A stretch of 64,000 bases of DNA from assembly GCA_942159475.1 (NCBI GenBank), contig OW804095.1, positions 69,778,773 through 69,842,772 on the forward strand. The letters run 5' to 3'. Shown piece by piece: positions 42,601-64,000 of this stretch. Source of the stretch: Sthenelais limicola. Lineage: Eukaryota > Annelida > Polychaeta > Phyllodocida > Sigalionidae. The translations under genes and the position numbers were made by a program. Numbering within the stretch: position 1 is the first letter of the stretch; every line of letters starts with the position of its first letter. Under the pieces are notes generated by a model. That model worked only from the letters and a program-made list of their open reading frames with translations, did no database searches and was not told the origin of the DNA.

Positions 42601-45600
42601 ATCTTGCCTTCGAAGTGCATATTGATGGTCCTCCCCAACCGATTCACATTGGTGGTAATAAACATACAATTCAGATTGACAGCATTATGAACCAAGTATT
42701 AATAGACGAGCGGGTTGTGTGTCCATTTGGCGGTCCGAAGAAGCAAATAGAAATAGGATATAACAAACACGAGGTACAGTTTGAACCACCTCCCAGAAAG
42801 ATTCTCATTGACGGTACCTTATGCGAGATGAATTTCAAGGGGAAATATCCATGTGTCAACATGAAAGGTATCGATTATGGAATCCGTTTCGACGGCCCTC
42901 CCCGGGTAATAACCATCAATGACAAGCCTTGGACTGTGCCCATGGATACCCCTCGCAAATGTAGAGTATATGGCGAACGCCAGCATATTCTAGCCTTTGG
43001 CGGCCCTGGCCACGAAGTCATCGTCAACGGACAGTGGTATGAACTGAAATTCAACGGCCCTGAAAAACCAGTGACTTTAGGAACAAAAGTTGTCAAAATA
43101 AAATTACAAGGCCCGCCACCTGAAGTTAAAATCCTTGGAGAAGTAGTCAAAGATCCAGTGAAGATCCAGGAGTTGGTTGGCAATGCTTATATCGATCCTA
43201 GCATGGGTATTGTTGCCTCTCCTCGTTACCTTTCTGAAACTGAGGAAGGTTTCAACAACCGATATACTGAGTATCCCAGGGGCCCAGTGCGTCGTGGCAG
43301 ACCAGATAGGGGCTATCATCATCGTCATGAAGGAGGCCGAGGCTTCCCTCCGAGAGGACTGCCTGCTCATATGGAAGACAGAGGACGTGGGTCTCCCAGG
43401 TACGATGAGGGAAGGAACTCTCCCAACATGGACCATCATCGCAACTCTCCTAAAGATCCCATCGATGTTCCATCTCTATTACGTGAGTTTCATGGAATCT
43501 GTTTTTATATATTTGTCTGGGATATGGATGCAATAATGTTAGTGTTAGCGGTACTTGTATTAAACACATGATTGATCATTTGGTTATAACCTTCACTGAT
43601 GTCATTTAGTTCACTGGGTGAGGGTTTCATATAATGATAGTTTTCCTACGGAAATACTTAGGTTAATAACTAATACTTTGGTACAGATAGCCCTCGACAG
43701 AGCCACTCAGGGGAAATCATACTGTCTTTGGTGATCTATAATTATTCTTGTTTCTAGAGACAACCAAGAACAAAATGTTTATTTGTCATCAATTGTCCTT
43801 TCAGATATGGATATCGAACCACCCCCGCGTCCACTTCCACCACCTCAGGGAGACGTGCCACCACCCATAGGTGAGCTGCCACCACCTAGAGATGACGGTC
43901 CACCCATAAGACACGAAGGTCCACCTGTAAGACACGATGGTCCACCCGTAAGACACGATGGTCCACCCATAAGACATGATGGTCCACCCATAAGACACGA
44001 AGGTCCACCCATAAGACACGAAGGTCCACCCATACGACATGACGGTCCACCCATAAGACATGAAGGTCCACCCAGCAGGTACGACGGACCTCGGCGTGAT
44101 GACTGGTATGACAGACCGCCAGGATCCATGAGGGACCATCCCATGCATGACGTGCACCGTGACGGCCCCATGAGGGACCGTCCCATGCGACATGAAGGCC
44201 CCAGGCTGCCCTATGGTCCACTACCTCATCGTGGCTACAGAGGGCTGGGTCCCAGATTCAGAGGTCAGAGGCCACAGATGCCTCCTCACCCCATGGGATA
44301 CCCTGACGATGGTTACTACCAGCCTCATGGTCCTGGTCCACGTCCTGATATGAGGAGGCCTGATGGACCACTTGGCTATGGACAGTTCGCTCAACCTCCA
44401 CCCGAAGCTCAGAATCCTGGTGAGTTCGATGAACTTGTTCATTTTATGAAGAATATTACGAACATAAACTTGTGGTTTAAAAACTTGCGAGAATTCCCTC
44501 TTGCCTAGAATAGGACCTAAATTTTAGACAATGTTTAACTTATATATACGTATCAGTATGGTGTTTGAATTATATGTCATAATAACTTTATCTCATAGTA
44601 ACAGAACTATCCTAAAGTAAACAAAATTCCACTATCTTTAACTACCGAAACATTATGCTCTTCTCGAGTTAGTTTGTATCCATATTGATCATAAGTCGTT
44701 ATCTGTGTATTGCAGCTGGCGGAATGGACCTCTCAGCATTGCTAACGTCTCAGATAGACGTGAACTCATTGTTCAGTAAGCTTGTTCAGTCTGGCATCAT
44801 CAAGAAGAAAGATGAGGCTCCCGGTGATGCCACTCAGCCCAAAGACAGTGCTGCTAATGCTCCTGCACCAGCTGCTGACTCTCAGGCTAAACCTGGTAAC
44901 CAGCCTGCCGAGCAGAAGAAAGCAGAGGTGAGTAATATGTACATGTAGCTAAGTCATAATTGAGGTTGACTTTTACTCCCCGTAAGCTCTTCTGTTATAT
45001 TAAGTGGATATCAGTGTATAAACTGAAACCGAACTCAAACCGAAATACTTTCCCTTTTTGTTTACAATGTATGTTTTACAATGCTTTGGTATGTTGAAAT
45101 GCTATAGGTACTAGTTAAATTCAAACCAGGTTTTGATTTCTGGTAATTTGGTTTTCAGGGTGAAAAGGAGAATGAGCCACCAGCTCCAGTTATTCCAGTC
45201 ATTAGAGAGAAACTTTCCGATATTCCTGATATGACTAGTTTCAACGTTGACAAAATGAAAAAGTAAGTGTAACCCAAGTGGATTGTTATCCTGTCAAGAA
45301 TAAACCATGAAACTGCATGGCAGATTGCTCCCTTATTTCACCGTGTCCAGCAGGGTCTGAAAACCTCCCACTATTGGGAAGAATAAAAGTAAAACAAACA
45401 AACAAGATGCTACTTACATATAGGCACTTTCGTATGTAGAATAGATAAATATGAATTAGTAATTTGAACTTGACCCCTGTTTCTAATATCTTCTGGGTGT
45501 TCGTTATTCTCAGGAAACATCCAGGCGTTATTCAGCGTATGTACGGAGGCATCCAGTGCTCATCTTGTGGCGTACGTTTCCTTACGGATGACATGGACAG

Positions 45601-47218
45601 GTACAGAGAGCACCTGGACTGGCATTTCAGGCAGAATAAACGAGACAAAGACGGCGTTAAAATGGCCAAGTTCAGGTCATGGTACTACACTACCAATGTG
45701 AGTATCTCGTATAAATCTTTTCTTTGACATTATCTTCAGAATAAGTCTCGCTAATTGTCTGTAATATCATCTTAAACAAATTATCATACTTAAGAAGAAA
45801 AAGAATATTCTGATGAATTATCGAGAATTTTCATTGTCGTTTTGCCGACAATTTTTTTTTTTCAATATCCAACACTTAAATGTTTTGAAAGTTTTTTTTT
45901 TATTAGGGATGTCGCAATTGTAACTTTTGATATTGTTTTTGTCTTGCAGGAATGGATCCAGTTTGAAGAAATCGGTGATCTTGAAGAACGATGTAAGTTC
46001 ATTGAAATACAATATTTTGTACTCGATATCTGTGTACCAAATCAATACCGATCGGTGATGAAGAAATCCAGTCATCTAAATTTGGATGTAAAGAATTATA
46101 TATCACTTCAGTGAGTGATATGTGAGTCTTCACAACAAAATTAAGATGACTGTCAGGATAGTAAGTGATAATGCGAGTCTAGTTTCTCACTCCAGAAGGC
46201 AGCCATTTATTTATATTGGTTATTTTACAGCCCATAGCGTCTACTTCGAACGCCTGCTACAGTCGCACCCTGCCATAGCGGGAAGCAGTCAGCAAACCAT
46301 GGATGCTCCCATCTCATGTCCTGCAGCCACTGGAGAGGCCGGTGATGATGTAAGTTCTTTTTTTAAGCTATTACTTGTCAAGAAATGGGAAGTTTTTTTT
46401 AAGACAAAATGAAGTTTCAGCTTCTGTCCGGGGCGCACAATTAATTTACCATGAGAGAAGTATTCCATTTTTATACAAGCTATATCTGTTTGCCTTCATA
46501 TGATTTCCTCCAAGAGGTCATTTGTATAAGGCAGTCGTGAATTTAATTCTGTAACCGATTGATTTTCAGACCTGCGAAATGTGTGGAGAACAATTCGAGA
46601 ACTTCTTCGACGAGGACACTGAGGAATGGAGGCTGCGCGATGCTGTTAGGTACGGAGGTAAAACATACCACCCTGCCTGCTATGAGGACGTACAAGAGGT
46701 ACGATTTCCTGCGTTTACGTTGAACTATCCATATTAGACTAAATGCGAAGTTTTGCCAAAGTCGTCCAATCGTCCTAACTTATATTGATATACCTAAGGC
46801 ACGGTTGGGAGATGGTGCCAGAAATGTAGTCCCTCAAATTAAAAAAAAATGAATACTAACATGTTAATTCTATTAGTGTAAAGCAATGAACTCTCAAATA
46901 GGGATATACGTCTTGTTCAATTTTTTGACTGACCGATTTAATTTTCTTCAGACTTCATTACTTGAGACGCCTACACCTGAAGCAGATGACCCTTCAGATT
47001 CAGATACTACGGCCAACCCCCTCGCTTTCCTATCTCGGCTTGCAGCTCCAGGTGTCAAGGAAGAAGTGCAAGACCCTACCAGCGAGACAACTGCAGATGA
47101 TAAACCAGCTATCAAAGCTGAGCCCATAGAAGTGAAACCCGAGCCTCAGGCTTTGGACAACGAGTCTGAGGATCCCACAAAAACTGTGATAAAGCATGAG
47201 GAAATGACTACTTGTTGA
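33689..47218 (+). CDS. PCF11: PCF11, pre-mRNA cleavage complex II / termination factor (15 coding exons, about 1764 aa)
   Basis: Exons: 33689-33841, 37311-37439, 38772-38957, 39608-39775, 40090-40128, 40249-41075, 41363-43482, 43805-44419, 44716-44927, 45159-45262, 45514-45697, 45950-45992, 46231-46349, 46570-46698, 46952-47218. GT-AG borders and phases agree throughout. Residues 1-156 are the CTD-interaction domain (SLSDLTFNSKP, IHVNPKF), which binds phosphorylated RNA polymerase II. Then come a Q/E-rich helix (RQQLLAKQQELLKLQQ), an RS-like low-complexity stretch, a helical segment (SGRLTHEQHQSLLRQL), GPP-rich beta-repeats (FxGPxxxI type), an RHDGPPI heptad array, and two zinc fingers (CSSC near 1530; CEMC with HPACY near 1634-1665). 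The protein couples 3'-end cleavage to transcription termination as part of CFII with CLP1. Exon 5 (39 bp) is the least certain. Confidence 0.93.
33842..38771 (+). other. PCF11 introns 1 and 2
   Basis: Intron 1 (33842-37310) and intron 2 (37440-38771) contain only short chance frames. The intron 1 donor is the weak AAG|GTTCCT. No embedded gene or transposon ends were found. Confidence 0.6.
43897..44085 (+). repeat. In-frame 21-bp coding minisatellite in PCF11 exon 8
   Basis: Nine units of 21 bp (GGTCCACCCATAAGACACGA plus one base) encode GPPIRHD or GPPIRHE heptads. The unit length keeps frame, so copy number can vary without breaking the protein. Confidence 0.95.
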
Positions 47219-50200
47219 TGGTTCCGAGGTCTAAAGAAACCTTGGATGAATATCTCTACTAGAATTTAGAATGGTTGTCGTGTTCATCGCCATTGTATGT
47301 AAATATATCATAGAGCTCACAGTCTTTATTTCACTTCAATTTGTGCATACCCGGTATTGGATGATAGCAATCATGTGACCAATGTTGAATTAGTATTCTA
47401 GCTATAATTGAAAAAATATGTATATTGGAGGCAACAAGATTTTGTACGAATATAGAATGTTCGTAGTTTCTTTTTTGTACGAATATAGAATGATTCGAAT
47501 ATTTCCTTTTTTGTATGAATATAGAATGATTCGAATATTTCAATGCTATTCACACGGGAAAACTAGAAAGAGGTAGGGCGTAACCAATGTGTCCTGGGTA
47601 AATCATAATGGTTAATTGGTTTCAACTGGTATGAGATGCACTGGCGAGTTAGTGTTAATATTGGATAGAAACCTGAATTCTGTGATACTAGGTTATTATT
47701 TTGCAACTCGTTCGAGTATTATTTAATTGCGGAGGCGACGGATTATTTCCCTTTCACTTCACGCTATTATTTTATCCTCATATGGATATAGAAGTATCGG
47801 TACAATTTGAAAGAGCATGTAAATATTTATAACGTTATTCGAGGTTAAGTCACGCATTCTATACTGAAATGGTGCTTAGTGATCTTGCTGATCTAAAGTT
47901 TTTGTATTGTCACGAATTCTTTATTTAAACTTTAAAAAAATGCCCAATATACGGGCGATATCCATCGTAAGTAATTTTATGGGAATTATCGTTTGATGAG
48001 GTTTTTGATCTAATGGAGGAACTTGGTTTCTTTTTGTATTAGGTTGGAAATCCTAAGATTTGAATAATGAAAGGCAAGAATATTTAAAAGAAAAAATCCG
48101 TTAATAATTTGGCCCAGAGGCTGGTTCCCTCCACTTCAAGTGTTTGTTCTCAGGAACCCGTATACTTTGAACGTTTGACCAACAGGCAGCTACATTTGTA
48201 CTTGTTACTGATGACAAATAAAACAAAACAAAACTTCGTTTTTGTTTACATATTCCACCGATTTGAGTCAAATTCTAGTGGATAAGACAAGGAGTCATGA
48301 TAGAACTACTTTACTTGACCCGTCTGTTCATGTTTTTTTTTTTATTTCTTTGCTGATGTTCGTGATTCCTTGATTTTTCAGTATACCTCACAGGTGGTTG
48401 ATAAGATAATTATCGACATTATCGTCTCCAGTTGCAACGGAAAGCTGTCGTGAAATATATGGTGAAATAAAAAAAATGGGAAAAAAATTATGAACTTTTG
48501 TTTTTACTCATGCATAGTTCCCACGGCCCAGACAATACCAAAATGACTGACCAATAGGGGAGTTACATGTGCCACTGCGCATGTCTACAATTCATCCTGG
48601 GATGGATTCTGATTAAATCTGACATAAAAATATTTGGCAACATTTTTATCGAAATTTGCACCAATATCATAGCTTGTATAAATGATCTATGTTAACCAAA
48701 TGCACGATGGGAAAGATGGCGACTTGTGTTATGGAAACATGTATACTATTGAAATTAAAGCACCAATAGATATCCTGTGATGAACATGGCATATTTTCTA
48801 TACATTTTATACTGTAGTCTCCCATAATTCCATGCGAATCAAGATTCAAAATGGCGTCTATGCAAATCCTCTATTCCCCCAGTTTTTACAGACCAATTGG
48901 AAGTTGTGTTAGCCGGTCAATAAAAGGCTTGATGTAATAGATGTAACGTTTTCTCCTGGCTATTTACAAATGTGCTTGCGTCGGTCTCCCACTGAAATCG
49001 CTACAGTAGCCAAATGTAGGTGAAATTCGGTCCCCATCTTGAAGAAATTCTTTTAAATTCTACTAAGTGTTAATTGTGAAGGGTAGTGGAATTACTTTTC
49101 ATAATTTAGAAGACTTAAATCTCAGATTCATGGGAAACTCGTTAAGACGATAAAATTAATTTTGCGGAGTACTAGTAAAATACATCAATCCTCGATAAAT
49201 ATTTTGAGTGATCTTTTGAGTTTCGACGAAATTTACGGCAAATCGAATTTTGTGAAAACCTTTTTGGAAAATTTTAGGTTACAATTACCTTATGGAATTT
49301 GGGCGAATTTGACATTTTTTTCAATACTGATATGAAAACTCGTCCCTGGTTGACGCAATTATCGCCGTACACATTTTCAGCATTGGTCGTTGGGATTTCC
49401 AGCGCGGGTCTTACGGGGCAGTCTTTTTCCGTGTGGCTCGTATTTAAAGGGGTAATGCTTCTTCTACATCTAATTAATTGAGTCAGCATACATCCTGTTG
49501 GTGCTCGGATTTCAAGATAATTGTAATTTTCGCATATCACCACAAAATAAAAGGCTGAAATAACATTGTTTTTTTCACATATGCCAGGTGTTGATTTAAT
49601 TCAGCATACAATGAGTATGAGGAAAATGATCTGTGTATGAAATGAGAATGAAAAATTATTTGCGACCTGAACAATGCGATAGGTTATATACAGGTTTCCT
49701 AGTTCCAAAAATGAGGTGAGCTTGTGTCCTAGGGTCGAAATTCAGATGAAAATATCAGTAACATTAACAAACGTAGTAATAATCATCCTATTAAAATAGC
49801 TGGCGGAACACTAGAAGAAATTAATTCAGATTGATTTGGTGGGTCTAGAATCAACACCTCGGATTTTTTTTAAATCTTACACTGCAAACAATGTACGTCT
49901 ACTGTAATTAATCGTCTTTAGCCGAGAAAAATACCACAATACGGTGTTAAAGTTGAATGGTTTTTATCGTGTAGCAAGACTTGGCAGTCTTTATTTAACA
50001 TTAATTGTATTTCCTCTCCTACACTCATTTTGATATAAACACTACTTAATACCAACCAATTCAACAACCTTCTTTGATGATAAAAATATCCGCTCTTATT
50101 TACTCATTCTCTTCAATTCAAAGGGTAAGGAATATGACGCATGATTTTGTTCACTTTAAAGGGAGGACTCGATAGCGGTATATTTAAAGTTTTGCTTCTC

Positions 50201-51303
50201 CTAGAAGCTAACATAGAGAAATATAAAAAAGTATTCACACATTTCACTCCGGGGCATCAATTTCTTTCTCATCAAAACCATTACTGGGCGCTAGATTTTG
50301 GGTAATTGGAGGAGTTTGCAAGGGAAAACGGTCGATTAGAATTATTTTTTTTTGTAAATTAAAAAAAACATCGTGCGAAGTTCCATAATGGAGACAAAAT
50401 TGTCTTCAAACGTCACAAAGATGTCACCTTGACAAAAACTCGTACCAGCGTAAGCCTTTATCGTCTTTTTAAATATGTAATGTTGCGTAACAAAGAAACA
50501 AAATTAAAATAATGAATCACAGCGTTCCCTCTTGCTCATCTAACACTTCATCAAATCTAGTATTTTCTCCATAGAATTTACAAGACCGGTTCCATCCTAT
50601 AAGATAATTAACGCACCTGATGTGGGTGCCATGCACTGAGGCATAGGAAAATGAAATCCGTACGAGTTTATTTGTTTTGCTAGCAACAGACCACTGTAAA
50701 AGTTCCATGTATATTTTGCAACAAAAGAATGAAGGGTGTGGTTACAAGTTTGAGTGTGTGCGGGAAGAAATTCGCTGACATTGACACAAATCACCCGCCT
50801 CGGCGAAGTCATAAAGCTGTACGCGTGCAAGGCCAGAGGGAAAGCTTTCTCTTGACTTGTTCCTACATGATTCCCGAGGGCATGTACATCTCCAGTTTGT
50901 TCTCACATTTGTGTCCAATTCTTCCTTATAAGCTACAATGTTCTTATAGGTCCTGGCGGTCTCTCATAACAACCAGAAGCAGAGCAGATTTAAAGTTGTT
51001 TTGTTCCCGTTTCCTCCTCCGTGATAATAGTACCTTCGTCTTCGGATGCTTTTCCTTTGGTGGACATCTTGTCAAAGTGGTTTAAGGATGTCCTGTCCAA
51101 CCCGCTGGCGTATATCTTTTGTTCTTCTTTAGCTGATTAGGGAGGAAAGGAGAGGAGACAGCGGTGGGAAAAATGAGGCGACCCGCAGCCACAGCCAGGT
51201 ACTCTGCCGTGGCACACAGAGGGGGGAAGGTGGCCTGTTGAACCAGACTCACAACTTCACAAACAAGACATATATACAGGCAAATGTCCTAGAACTCGTA
51301 TCC
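47219..51303. other. Convergent 3' region between PCF11 and NAA15
   Basis: Holds the 3' UTRs of both genes, which face each other. Candidate PCF11 poly(A) signals (AATAAA) are seen near 48217 and 48464, unproven. Apart from the small repeat at 47441-47540 no gene or transposon is recognised. The open frames at 50517-51085 have no family features. Confidence 0.5.
47441..47540 (+). repeat. Three tandem units of 33-36 bp in the PCF11 3' UTR
   Basis: TTTGTACGAATATAGAATG starts at 47441 and 47474, and as TTTGTATGAATATAGAATG at 47510. The last two are followed by ATTCGAATATTTC. Confidence 0.85.
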
Positions 51304-62881
<11,578 letters not shown>

Positions 62882-63100
62882 TTTGAGCCTTTTCTGTGAC
62901 AATTTTTTGTCACAGCGAAGAGGCTAAAAATGACTTCTCTTCTCACCAAACCTCGTGGTAGAAGGCCAAGATGGCGGGTGCAAGGCAAACTCTCGTGGAA
63001 GCGATATCAGTACGAGATAATGCAAACTTACATGTACAGCTTTTTTTATATTTTTCATGAAATATTAATTCCTTTCTTAAAAAGATATATTGCTCTGAAT
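62882..63100. promoter_or_regulatory. NAA15 5' UTR and promoter region
   Basis: GGCCAAGATGGCGGGTG at about 62964-62980 (plus strand) is a strong YY1/TISU-type match, 90 bp upstream of the NAA15 ATG. A small inverted repeat TGTGACAA...TTGTCACA lies at 62895-62914. Promoter activity, and any divergent transcript, is inferred. Confidence 0.45.
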
Positions 63101-63538
63101 AATTTGCGAAAAAAATATGACCAACTAAAACAGTCTGACTGGTCGTAGGGGCCGGTTAGTTTTCAAGGTGTCGATTTACGACGTGAATAATCACCAGACG
63201 GCAGGGCAAGCATGGAACATACCGTATCCTACATACAATGTAGGCCTACATGTAGGCCTAGTATAGTAACCCTTTCCGGACTGGCAGGTTTGGTCATTAA
63301 TCATGGAAATAGTCATATATCATATCAATATCACTTGTTAAGGAAAGGTGTTATCCATAAAATAGGCAAACTATAGGCCTATATAGTCCAGTCAATTTTA
63401 ATAGTGCAAAAAAGGGTCAATGATGTGTTATTATAATAATACATATCATTGTAATAATATTCAAAGTAATAAGGAATGCGTGTGGTAACTAATGTATATA
63501 AAAACCAGTGTATCATAGTCTGAGGATTGTAATTGTGG

Positions 63539-63706
63539 TTTAGTCTCGAATTGTTGGGATCTGGTGGTTAATTATTGTGGATGTGTGGAGTAACCTGTTT
63601 GTTCTGGACTGGTGAACACTGAGCGGGAATGAGCGTGCGCCCAGTCCATTTTGGTGGTGAGCCGGGGTGGCCGTGTGTGTGAGGATCCCAACAATGCGAG
63701 ACTAAA
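63539..63706. repeat. Inverted repeat with 23-bp arms around a 122-bp spacer
   Basis: TTTAGTCTCGAATTGTTGGG (63539 on) pairs with CCCAACAATGCGAGACTAAA (to 63706) with one mismatch. A nested pair GGACTGG / CCAGTCC lies inside. It adjoins the larger palindrome at 63711. Confidence 0.8.
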
Positions 63707-63710
63707 GCAA

Positions 63711-63832
63711 TTAGACCCTTCAGTTGTAGGGGGGGCCGGTTGTCTGCGGGCCCGGGACAAACCTCGGCGTCCGCCTCGGTTTGGTCCCTAAGCCCGCAGA
63801 CAACCGGCCCCCCCTACAACTAAAGGGACTAA
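63711..63832. repeat. 122-bp GC-rich near-perfect palindrome
   Basis: The left arm TTAGACCCTTCAGTTGTAGG... is mirrored by ...CCTACAACTAAAGGGACTAA. Arms are about 60 bp with few mismatches and practically no loop, and include a GGGGGGGCCGG run. Ends TTAG/CTAA could be the termini of a small fold-back MITE. Confidence 0.9.
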
Positions 63833-64000
63833 TCACCCAGTAGACAAACATCAACTGTTCTGTGAAATCTTGAATTTAAAATAAGGAGTAAAGGTAACTG
63901 TTGTGTACACTAACAAAGAACATCTTTACTAATTAATTGATTGAGCTCAAGAAATAGACTTTATTACCAAGGAGTAATCTATCGAAACAATATGTGAAGT

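Noticed and set aside
43801..44221. Minus-strand repeat ORFs opposite PCF11 exon 8
   Set aside because: Three frames stay open only because of the 21-bp coding minisatellite on the plus strand.
50729..51085. 118-codon plus-strand ORF between PCF11 and NAA15
   Set aside because: Lies in the expected NAA15 3' UTR on the opposite strand and shows no family features.
62930..63148. Divergent gene starting next to NAA15
   Set aside because: A TISU-like ATG exists at 62971 but neither its short frame nor the 72-codon frame matches a known neighbour; only the promoter motif is retained.

Overview
The window is metazoan nuclear DNA. Its protein genes are split by many GT-AG introns, the proteins are typical animal orthologues (RAB30, PCF11, NAA15), and the rest is dense in non-LTR retrotransposons, MITEs, a tRNA-derived SINE and satellite-like arrays. 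The retrotransposon types and the moderate AT bias suggest an invertebrate, perhaps a lophotrochozoan such as a mollusc. That placement is inference; nothing here fixes the species.

Bases 1-24500 are almost entirely repeats. From left to right: a decayed CR1-like LINE on the minus strand (about 1-2835); a dispersed repeat bracketed by 34-bp direct repeats; a CCTCCTCCAGTAAC-type minisatellite with a 178-bp higher-order repeat; a 563-bp fold-back MITE; two full-length LINEs of the L1/Tx1 type arranged head to head (6120-12839 minus, 13128-19260 plus), each with target-site duplications and a poly(A) tail; a perfect 34-bp palindrome; a tRNA-derived SINE; and a 1-kb MITE with TTAA at its ends. 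The most unusual observation is that ORF1 of both LINEs ends in a NADAR (YbiA-like, DUF1768) domain, placed after an L1-ORF1-like coiled-coil/RRM region. NADAR proteins are N-glycosidases of ADP-ribosylated or riboflavin-type substrates. The plus-strand LINE has both ORFs open and looks recently inserted.

Bases 29500-47200 hold a head-to-head gene pair: RAB30 (minus, 4 coding exons, 204 aa) and PCF11 (plus, 15 coding exons, about 1764 aa). The same divergent RAB30-PCF11 arrangement exists in human, so this is deep microsynteny. RAB30 is a Golgi-associated small GTPase. PCF11 is the CFII cleavage/termination factor that binds the RNA polymerase II C-terminal domain.

Bases 51300-62881 hold a complete NAA15 gene (minus, 21 coding exons, 863 aa), the TPR scaffold of the NatA N-terminal acetyltransferase, convergent with PCF11. 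One of its introns carries a satellite of about 370-bp units, and another carries a 210-bp MITE. The right end (62900-64000) has a CAAGATGGCGGG-containing promoter region and a 122-bp GC-rich near-perfect palindrome nested in further inverted repeats. All exon boundaries were read by eye from splice consensus, frame and family homology; no search was run.
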